From Mytilus galloprovincialis (lineage: Eukaryota > Mollusca > Bivalvia > Mytilida > Mytilidae): a DNA stretch of 64,000 bases. Every line of letters starts with the position of its first letter. Within the stretch, counting starts at the first letter, position 1. The notes below the pieces were generated by a model. The model did not search any database. It worked only from the letters and a program-made list of their open reading frames with translations, and had not been told where the DNA came from. Position numbers and translations under genes: made by a program. Shown here piece by piece: positions 36,332-46,400 of this stretch. The stretch spans positions 64,174,681 through 64,238,680 of the forward strand of contig NC_134848.1 of assembly GCF_965363235.1 (NCBI RefSeq). Reading direction: 5' to 3'.

Positions 36332-36499
36332 AGAATAACCCAGGCTCGATACAATTCAAACAAGCGTCTCTGTAGGATAACCCAGGCTCGATACAATTCA
36401 AACAAGCGTCTCTGTAGGATAACCCAGGCTCGATACAATTCAAACAAGCGTCTCTGTAGGATAACCCAGGCTCGATACAATTCAAACAAGCGTCTCTGC
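36332..36499 (+). repeat. 42-bp minisatellite, four copies
   Basis: Four almost identical head-to-tail units (36,332-36,373, 36,374-36,415, 36,416-36,457 and 36,458-36,499) begin AGGATAACCCAGGCTCGATA. Because 42 is a multiple of three, a plus-strand frame reads RITQARYNSNKRLC four times and a minus-strand frame also stays open through all units. I see no evidence that either is translated. The low divergence points to a recent expansion. Confidence 0.9.
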
Positions 36500-36689
36500 A
36501 TGATAGCTTGATGCCAAAAGAAATATAAACAAGAAGATATTTTTCTTGTTAAAACATGCAAGTGTTGGTACATTAAAACAGGGCGCTACATCAACTAATA
36601 TCATAACAGTTATACGTACATGTTTCGATTAAACACATCCACAAAGTGTATTGAAAGTATCATTTAATCATGCATTATCAACCGCCAAG

Positions 36690-36990
36690 TAGTCAGCACT
36701 TGTGTTGACTTGAGTTATCATTGATATGTTCATAATTATAGATTAACTGTTAACAAAATTTTGAATGTTTTAAATACTAAGGCTTTTCGACCTCAAGAAT
36801 AGATTACCTTAATAGCTGTATTTGGCAAAACTTTTAGGAATTTTTGGTCCCAATGCTCTTCAACTTCGTACTTTATTTGGCCTTTTAACATTTTTTTATT
36901 CCAGCGTCATTGATGAGTCTTTTGTAGACGAAACTCGCGTCTGGTGTTAATATAAAATTTCAATCCTTGTATCTATGATGAGTTTATATA
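36690..36990 (+). repeat. 'CGTCTGGCG' mussel repeat, near full length
   Basis: The head (AAGTAGTCAGCACTTGTGTT), middle (TAGATTACCTTAATAGCTGT) and tail (AGACGAAACTCGCGTCTGGT) are all present in order, each somewhat diverged. Confidence 0.75.
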
Positions 36991-37044
36991 CTCACAATGT
37001 ACATATGATTTAATTGTCATCTAGATAAGATAAGGATGAAACTA

Positions 37045-37690
37045 CGGGCATGTGTCTATAAACCAATCCAAGATCTAAATCGTCCTAATTTTTAAAAGAC
37101 TCATAAAAAATACTAGTGCAAAACTTATATTATTGTATGCCACATGCGGCTTTGTTCCATACAAGACTTATTTAAGGTGCATGTCAAATAAAGAAACATC
37201 GAATCTTTTTTAAATTACTTAAATAATATGATATGCTAAGTATTAGTTTTCTTGTTGCATGTGTCTATAAACCATACCAATATCAAACTCGTCCTAATTC
37301 TAAAAAGACTTATAAAAATACTAGTGCAAAACTTATATCATTGTATGCCACATGCGGGCTTGCTCCATACAAGACTTATTTAAGGCGCACTTCAAATGAA
37401 TAAACATCGAATCTTGTTGAAATTACTTAAATAATATGATATTCTTAGTATTAGTTTTCTTGTTACACGTGTCTATAAAAAATCACAGGATCTAAATCGT
37501 CCTAATTAAAAAAATACTCATCAAAGATACTAATATAAGGCTTGTCACTTTCTTTGTACGCCATATACGAGTGTGGTCCAGATAAGACTTTTTTTTGTGG
37601 CGCACGTCAAAGAAATGAACCTTAAGATTTTCAAATTACTTAAACATTATGTTATGTCTAGTATTAAATTCGCTTGTCGCGGCAATATAC
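37045..37690 (+). repeat. Tandem array, three units of about 210 bp
   Basis: Each unit begins GTGTCTATAAA, continues with CGTCCTAATT, ACTAGTGCAAAACTTATAT, ACAAGACTTATTTAAGG and ends AGTATTAGTTTTCTTGTTGC or a close form. Units start near 37,050, 37,262 and 37,473. The first two are most alike and the third is the most diverged. The array ends just before the Tc1-like remnant. Confidence 0.8.
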
Positions 37691-37797
37691 TCATTATATA
37701 AATGTACACAAAGAAAAAAGTTCAGCACCCCCAGATATAGTGCATGTTATTCATACTCTGTGAACATGGTAGGAATACGAATATCGGAGGCTTAAAG

Positions 37798-38730
37798 ATG
37801 GCAGATTATCAGCATGCGGTCATCGGGGTTATCTTATAAAGCTAGTGTATGTCAGAAGGGCTACCATTACACTGTAGTCAGAAGGCCTGTGCGGAAACAC
37901 ATCCAAACCAATAACATAAAAGACTTCACAAGATCCGGTAGACCATTGGTGACATCGCAGTGTGAATACAGGGCACTGCAACGCCTGGTTAGACGAATGC
38001 CATTCGCAACAAGTTCTGTTCTTAGAAGATAATGGTTACCTCATAGACAGCTATCAACCAGAACCTTTCGAAACCGGTTAAAATCAGCAGGACTGAAGTC
38101 AAGGAGGGTAATAAGACCCATGTTAACTGACCGACATCAACAACTGCGTTTGGCATGGTGCTTTGCTCGTCGTAGTTCGAACCAGAGGAACTGGAGCGAG
38201 ATCCATTGGTCAGACGAGAGCTGCTTTGTTTTGCATGTTACAGATGGGAGATTGAGAGTTTGAAGTCATACAAAATACAGCATATACCCCAAGGAACATC
38301 AAAGCAACTTTCCCTTATGCTGGAGGCTCTGTGATGATATGGGGATGCATCTTTTATGACAGGATATTTGACTTGGTCACTATACGAGGTCAATGGTGGT
38401 CAATACATCAAAGAAATTCTTCGGCTAGTAGTTGTACCTCATTTTAATAACCACCGATTAGCTGCAAGACCTCTGTTTATGGATTACAACGCTAGGCCGC
38501 ATAGTTCAAGGGAGATTATCGCAGTTCTTCAAGGCGAAGCAGTATCTGCTATTCCATGGCCTGTCATGACCCCGGATTTTATTCCGATAGAGCATATTTG
38601 GGACACATTAAGTCGTCGGGTACAGGAAAACGGACCATCTGTACAAAATTTACGTCAGTTGGAAGAAGCATTGCACCGGGAATGGCGGCAAATAACACAT
38701 CAGGAAGTCCGACGCTTACTGGACGGATGA
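37798..38730 (+). pseudogene. Tc1-like transposase with a lost catalytic Asp
   Basis: It starts MADYQHAVIGVIL and soon runs into a stop. The middle part reads TFRNRLKSAGLKSRR and WSEIHWSDESCFVLH, with the first catalytic Asp in WSDES near 38,200. The last part (38,356-38,730) reads LFMDYNARPHSS, where the Asp expected directly before Asn is Tyr (TAC at 38,485-38,487), then MTPDFIPIEHIWDTLSRRV with the Glu kept 34 residues on. There are also at least three frame breaks. No inverted-repeat pair was found around it, so the element is also truncated. It belongs to a different Tc1 lineage from the element at 29.0 kb. Confidence 0.88.
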
Positions 38731-39685
38731 GACGCTGGGTCTTCAGGATAATAAGAGGGTTATTTGAGCAAATTGATAATAGAACCTAACTAATGAAAAA
38801 TAAATATCTTATTACTTTTAATTTTAGCAAATTAAAGGAAATGAAAATATGATATTATGTTCATTATGTCTAAGAAATAAATTGATTGAAAAACATTCAA
38901 GATTTGAATATAAAGACGTGGGCTTTGGTTGTCAATGGGATAAACACGCAACAGAGACTAAATTTTTGCGTGCACTATGACAACTAAAGCACGTTATTCC
39001 GCTGTAGTGCATATCGATCACATTTGTTATAACAAGTGGGTTCATGGAAATCATACCACCTAACAGAGTTTAAGAGTATACAACAGCCCTACTTTTGTGC
39101 ATTACACGGCCGGAAATAGACGTCTTACGATTTTATATTTTTATTAAATATTAGCACATGCTATATTTAAACTCAACTCCTGATCAAAGGGCTGAATTGT
39201 GAATGTGTTTCTTTTATGTATTAAATTGAACATATTTAGACGATAATTAAATAATCAAGAAATTTCCTTTGAAGTATGTGTTTTTATTATCATTTTAAAT
39301 GAGTGTTTATTGAGTTTAAAAATGACCATATATAGACAAGATTATGTACACCAACCGACTCTCCCGCGAAAACAAACATAAAAAGACGGCAAAACAAGGA
39401 AAAGAAGTTAACATTTTTGAACGAGGAGCATTTTTTAAAAATTTTAAAATGACGAACTATTAGTCCGTTGTGGATTTGGCAATAACAGTAACTAGTGAAC
39501 CAATGTAATATATACAATCATTAAATTTAAGCACCTGGGTGATATTTAAAAAAAAATAAAAACATACACTATCGATAACATTTCATTATATTGTATACTA
39601 GTATGCGTTTTAAAAGCCATACTTATTGGATATTATGATTGGCGGAGACACTGTACAATGGCAAACACATATCGATCTATTTTTG
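38731..39685. other. Gene-free AT-rich interval
   Basis: The first 100 bp may still belong to the Tc1-like remnant. Nothing else was recognised. Confidence 0.45.
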
Positions 39686-39689
39686 CTTG

Positions 39690-40045
39690 AGCGATTGATT
39701 TTTTTATTCTACATTTGACAATTTTGTGACGGCCAGTTTTAATTGTAGCCGATAGGAAAACTAACAATCATAGACATTTAGATGGAAGTCGATTCTATCT
39801 GCCACGTGCAGGAATCCACTTAAGTAATGATAAGCTGGTTATACAGTATATGAATCACTAAGACAATTAGGTCACCGAGGCCTTATTCCCCTCCCACATT
39901 TGCGTTTTTCTCAACGTTATTTTCTTGATATTGAATCCTTCCAGTTTAGTAATGATATATTATTGTGCAATAAAAATATCGTTTCTCTCTTGCTTTATAA
40001 CATGTATAGACGCTAAAACGTGTTTCGAGTAAAAACGTCATATAT
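39690..40045 (-). repeat. 3' flank of the lectin gene, duplicated at 32.4 kb
   Basis: Read on the minus strand, this follows the lectin stop codon and the inverted-repeat element. It aligns with the plus strand from 32,400 to about 32,790: TATGACGTTTTTACTCGAAA, TATACATGTTAT, ATGATTGTTAGTTTTC and CACAAAATTGTCAAAT. It is non-coding. Confidence 0.7.
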
Positions 40046-40229
40046 AATTCGCCGTTTCAGAATCTAATGCATCCTGGGTAATATTTTCAAAAATGTACAC
40101 CAAAACGTCATGATCGGTTAAAAATGTAAGAAACAATGGAAATTCAACCAACGACGTGACGTTATTTTCATTTTTTGGTACGAACATTAAAAATTACCCA
40201 TGATTCTTAAGATTCTGAAAAGGCGAATT
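40046..40229. mobile_element. 184-bp inverted-repeat element at the lectin stop
   Basis: The ends AATTCGCCGTTTCAGAATCT and, reversed, AATTCGCCTTTTCAGAATCT form terminal inverted repeats of about 40 bp, including the CCTGGGTAAT or CATGGGTAAT phrase. A second copy in opposite orientation lies at 50,119-50,301. It has no coding capacity, so I class it as MITE-like. Its end coincides with the TAA stop of the lectin gene on the minus strand. The paralogous site at 32,397 lacks it. Confidence 0.8.
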
Positions 40230-40445
40230 ACCTTTTTTCACATATGTATTGCGTTGTCAGTGTGCACGGTCTGTCATTCCATCGGTACTCATTTGATCTA
40301 CTAAGTAGTATACAGTCTTGGTCCTCCCCTTGATTGTTTGGTTGATTTGGTGTTGCCCAATCCGTAACTGGTATTGGCTGGTTGGTTGATGCCCAGTTGA
40401 AATCGAACCTTCCTTGTCCAAATCGCTGTCCACCAATTCAAAATC
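40228..40445 (-). CDS. Lectin gene terminal exon with an in-frame TGA
   Basis: The acceptor is TTTTTTTCTGCAG; entry is phase 1 over 218 nt. Apart from the TGA at 40,440-40,438, where the paralogue at 32,197 has TGG, it reads IGGQRFGQGRFDFNWASTNQ, VTDWATPNQPNNQGEDQDC, ILLS and YRWNDRPCTLTTQYICEKR, ending TAA. All C-terminal domain landmarks and Cys are kept. The stop codon overlaps the inverted-repeat element at 40,046-40,229. Confidence 0.85.
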
Positions 40446-43400
40446 CTGCAGAAAAAAAGTTGACATGCAAACGAAGAATGTATTATTACTTTCTGACTTT
40501 AAAAACATTTAAAATGTAAAACAATAACGAAAGGCAATCGAATATCCGAACAAGAAAAACATTTGTCGTGCAGATATTATTCAAAAAGATAAACTACCAA
40601 AATACCAGTATCAGAAATTAAAACAAATGACAAAGAATATGTTCGAATTGTCGTTACCAAAATCTAGTCCACCTTTTCTCGATTGTGACACCAAGGAATG
40701 AAACGTTTCTGTTCATTTGATTTGTGCATGATCATAACGGATTGTGTAACATGTCTAGCATCTGAGTTCACTCCTGGTTTTTGAAGGCTCCTGTATCTCA
40801 ATGTATGTGCAATGTGTCGTAGACTTTGTCGTCTTTGAGTTTTTCTTGTTTATTTCAGGGTGCTGTCAGGGTGCGTGTAAAGTGTCTGTCCCTTTGGTAA
40901 CCGCGGCTCCCTAGTTTGTCGGCTCTCAAAAGGGTGAGCAGATCAGTAAATACTATTTGCATCAACATGTTTATAGTATACAAGTCACAGTTCTTTTACC
41001 TGTAGCATTCAAAGTGGTAAACGATAACGGGGGGACACTTAAACAAATAAATTTAAAACTGATAGATAAATATATAACAAACAAATCGAAAACGAAACGA
41101 CGATAAAGTCCAAATTCGCCTTGTAGAAAATAGAGATTAAGTAACAAGAAGCTAACATCATAAAAGAGTTAAAAACGTACTAAAAATAGCTTAATGTCAT
41201 TAGTTTTGATTACATCACTTTGACCAGCACCGAAAAGGCATATAATCAACCATTTTCTAAATAAGGAAATGTCTGTATCAAGTCAGGAATATAACAGTTG
41301 TTTTTCATTTGTATGACGTGTTTCAGCTTTTGATTTTGCCATTTGATAAAGGACTTTCTGTTTTGAACTCTCCTTCTTATTTTTGCTATTATACTTTGTA
41401 TTGTCCAATTGTTCATCTGGTGCAGTACAACTGGTAACGTTTATTTTACATCACGTTTTTATTCGTCATCCAAAAGAGGATAGTGGAGATGTTAAGGGGA
41501 TATTTAAAAAATTATACTACATGCCAATTTTCAACCAATATTTTAAGTCTTATAACGAAAGACTACCGTTCTTAAGACAAGTACACCTAAAAAAACTTGG
41601 TTTTCTTGAAAACAGAAAATATAGTATACTATGGAGCGCATTAATCCTCAATTTGTAATGCAAATTCATTGATAAGTAAATCTTAGTTCCAAATGGTCTG
41701 AATATGTTTCGTGCACCAAAAGTTTAGTTCTACAAATTGTTTGGTTAGCTTAAGTAAACAATGACATCCAAAACACTATTTTAGTAACGGAAGTAATATT
41801 TCTGCAGACTTTCTTAATTTGAGTGGCTGAATTGGTGGTCTGACACCTAAAATATTTGACATGACATAAGCTTATAGACTATCTGTATGTTTAAAACTAC
41901 TTCTATTATTTTGGACTGAAGCAACACTCTTCACAGCATTTAGTTCTTCAATGGTTTCCAATTCTGCCAGACGCCCACCCATCGCTTGACAGGACGACTG
42001 AAAAATATAAATCAAGTTAGTATATGATATGTTATTGCACTTCTTAAAATGTCCTGAACCAAGTCAGAAAAAATAGCAATTGTTATCTGATAGTTCGTTT
42101 TTGTGTGAGTTGCATTGTCGTTTGGTTTTTGTTCCACTTAAGTGTTTCTGTTGTTTTCCTCTTATATTTGATGTGTTTCCCTCAGTTAAAGTCTGTAACC
42201 CGGATTAGTTTTGTCTCAATTGATATATGACTTTTAAACAGCGGTATACTACTGTTGCCCTTATTTGGTATTCTTTTGTATTTATTTGTGTTAAATTTTC
42301 TCCTTGTCCATTATTCAAAAGATTTATGTACTGACCTTTATTTTTAATAATCCACTGATGAAGATAAAAATAGGACGGAGAAAAATTTGGATTATTTTGA
42401 CACCATCTAATATACATATGCTGAACCAAATAAACATATGACTGCCTATCATTGTTGATGGGTCGTCCTTTTTTTTAAGTACCACCAAGTACCAAGTCTT
42501 AGGGAGGGACAAATCCTACTTTGTAAAGACTCACTCTGATTCAAACAAAAAATTCTCTGAAACTGAAATTCTTGATTGACAACATATTTGTTACGTTCGG
42601 AGGACGTGTTTTTCAGCAGACTGTCAGCATTCCAATGGGAACAAACTGTGCCCCTCTACTTGCCGACTTGTTTCTTTATTATTATGAGGCTGACTTCATG
42701 CAGGAACTTCTTAGGAAGAAAGATAAGAAGTTAGCAATATCCTTTAACTCTACTTTCCGCTATATAGATGATGTTCCTTCACTAAATAATTCAAAATTTG
42801 GTGACTATGTGGAACGCATTTATCCCATCGAGCTAGAGATAAAGGATACTACAGATACAGTTAAGTCGGCCTCATATCTTGACTTACATTTAGAAATTGA
42901 CAATGAGGGTCGGAAACAAAACAAAACAAAACTTTACGACAAAAGAGATGATTTCAGCTTTCCAATTGTGAACTTTCCATTTCTAAGTAGCAACATTCCA
43001 GCAGCACCTGCATACGGGGTATATATCTCCCAATTGATACGATATTCCCGTTCTTGCATTTCCTATCATGATTGTCTTGATAGAGTGTTGCTGCTCACAA
43101 GGAAGCTATTAAACCAAGAGTTCCAAATGGTGAAGTTGAAGTCATCCCTTCGCAAATTTTACGGACGCCATCACGAGTTGGTTGACCGTTATGGAATAAC
43201 CGTTTCACAAATGATATCGGATATGTTCCTTACGTCGTAACTACAATCCCCTTCCCTTTCATGAATGTGACCTACCGAATAAGACTATTTACCGGATTTG
43301 TAATCACATAAGCATCTCGACAGGTGCCACATGTGGAGCAGGATCTGCTTACCCTTCCGGAGCACCTGAGATCACCCCTAGGTTTTTGGTGGGGTTCGTG

Positions 43401-46400
43401 TTGTTTATTCTTTAGTTTTCTATGTTGTGTTATGTGTACTATTGTTTGTATGTTTGTCTTTTTCCTTTTTAGCCATGGCGTTGTCAGTTTGTTTTAGATT
43501 TATGAGTTTGACTGTCCCTTTGGTATCTTTCGTCCCTATTTTACAAAAGGGCACGTTTTACGTTATAAGACCCTTATAACTGCATCAGTTGAATTTTATT
43601 AATAGTCAAAGTATTCTAGGAACAACAAAACATGAATAAGTGAAGCCTTGTTTTTTTCTAGAACTCGAAAAAACATATAAATCTTTTGTTTAGGAATTAA
43701 TTGACCAAGTTGCATGATCCAGGTGTAACTGAACATAACTGAGTTATGTTCACTTCTATTGCACATTTTTATTCATTGAATTTTAATTCCCAAGTCATTA
43801 ACATATCTTTTTGTCATCTCATACTTGATGATCAAGGTATGAATTGGTGAACAAAGGAATTGTTTTGTTGTGAGTAATGCATCAAATTAGACATGTTAGA
43901 CTTGAAATAAGCTTGATTTTTAACTAATTAAACACTTGCTTTCATTAAACATTGTTATCACATGAAGAATGTGTGCTTTTGTAGATTTCATACCATAAAA
44001 TGAACAGGAAAAAAGGAGGTCCCTGTATATTGTTTTTAACACCAGAAAACTGGGATGTACACTGAATACAGGGAATACCCCACTTTTCTTGACTTATCTT
44101 ACCTTTTTATAGAAATAAAATAAAATAATTTGCCTACCTTCCTACCCATACCCTGATAATCTCAGTAGGGGAGGGGAAACAAAGATATTTTTAATGTTGG
44201 CCCAAAGCATACCTTTGCTAAACAAGTTTAAGATATAAAATATGAATTCTATAAACAAAAATTCAATACGCATTTGACAAAACCAAAATCAGATTCATAG
44301 ATCCGTTTGTATTAATGTTCTCCACATCTCAAAATGAATGAATTAAAATAAACAGACCTGAGCTGCTGTCCAACTTAGTTGAGTCCCACCACTAAAGAAA
44401 TAACAGCGTGTTCCTCGTAAAGTCCAACCGAATTCACAAGTTGGTACTGAAATAATCAAATACAGATTGAATTGTTATACAATGATTAATAACAAATATC
44501 GGTGTATGCCAACGATACCATATTGTTGATCTCATTTCTGTTTTACTCATTTAGCATTTTCTAAACCCCAATCACCGACGAACCTTGTACAATATGTTTT
44601 ACTTTAAATTGGAATATGTTGTATCAACATTGTATGATAATTTACTAGTAACACATTGAAATTAACTGTAGGTGACTATATTCCGTCATTAGTAAAATAA
44701 AGAATAAGGGCGAGCTATGTCATTTGTGAGACTATTGGATTGATCTGAATGGAAAATTCGTATAAACAATAAAAATCACAAAAATACAGAACTCCAAGGA
44801 AAGTTATAAACGGAAAGTTCCTAATCAAATGATACTGGGTACCAACACATGACTAGACTAGGAAAAACTGTCGACATAACAGGTGATACTGCTGTTCATA
44901 ATACATACCTTAAACTTGGGACGAACATTTGACTGGGCTAGGACAAACTGCAGACATAATATATATATAATAGGTGATACTGCAGTTTATGATACATACC
45001 TGATACTGGGGATAGACATGCGACTGGGCTAGGACATACTGTAGACATAATAGGTGATACTGCAGTTCATAATACATACCTGATACTGGGGAGGGACAAA
45101 CGACTGGATCTGGACAAACTGTAGGCATAACAGGTGTCACTGCAGTTCCTGTCATCATGCTACTCATTGCATTCATAACATTCATCGCCATCATTTGTCC
45201 GACAGACATCATACTTCCTTCAGATGATCTGATTGGAACAGATAATCCAAGTAATGCACCAACTGCCAAACAAACTGAAAAAGATAACAAGAATGTTGAC
45301 ATAGAACACTGATGCCCCACTCGCACTATCATATTTTATGTTAAGTAGACCGTGAAATTGGTGTCAAAACTCTTATTTGACAGTACTATTAGAAATGTCA
45401 TGACATAGGGATAATTTGTACTAAGTGTCAAATTGATTGGACTTCAACTTAATCAAATACCTTTACCTGAAGTGGCACAGACGGACGAACGAACAGACGG
45501 ACAGATTAAAGAACGGACGCACAGACCGGAAATATAATGTCATTAGGTGGTGCCTTTATATTTCATGACATTTGCTGATACAAAATTGAAAGATTTTGGA
45601 TTTATTAGCATACTGATTTTTATATAAGTTTATTTTAATACAGAATTTTCTACTGTTGAAGCTTTGAATGTTTCAATCTTACCGACAGATTACAAATGCT
45701 GTCTTCATTCAAAAATGATCAGCAGAAGAGATATTCAAACTTGAAGAAAAACTGACAAACACCATGGCATAAAACTATACCATTTAAGATCTAAGAGAAC
45801 TAGTCATAACCATATATGCATGGGGGTAATTAAACCTTTGTGTTTCGGATAATGTTCATATATTATAACCATTATATTTATCATGTTTATGGAAGATTAA
45901 AACAATATGATATGGAAAAACAAACAAGCTGATAACCGGAATAGAAGTACTCGCATGGACAAACCTTAACTTGCAAGTGCGTCGAAACCTGTATAACTCC
46001 GTTTGGGGTTAACATTTTTGAACCTTGTTGTTTTGTATATTGAATGAATTGTTGTCTCTTTTTTTGTCTAATATTTAAACAATCAGCGTTAATGTAAGAA
46101 GTTTAAACTTACCTCCATTTCCTGGAGTAGATTCTTGACTACCTTCGTTTAATAACAAAATTGTGCTATCAAGATTATCATCGTCGATATCGAAAGGTTC
46201 ATTATTTAGGTCAAACGGACCATTGGCAGGAACCTGACTATGTACAACCTGGAAACACGCATATACACACAAACTTACAGTAACGGTTAAACCTGCAATA
46301 AGAAAAACCAAATAAGTATCTGTTACAACGGTTTCGGTAATTCTATCCCATTTTATTCTAGAACAGTTTGTATTGTGGTCCAAATTATTTCGTAGCTATA

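Noticed and set aside
44910..45332. A single 140-codon minus-strand gene starting at 45,332
   Set aside because: The part before 45,274 is the intron-side pyrimidine tract of a strong acceptor, and the part after 45,080 runs through repeated donor sites. The spliced model fits the lectin exons better.
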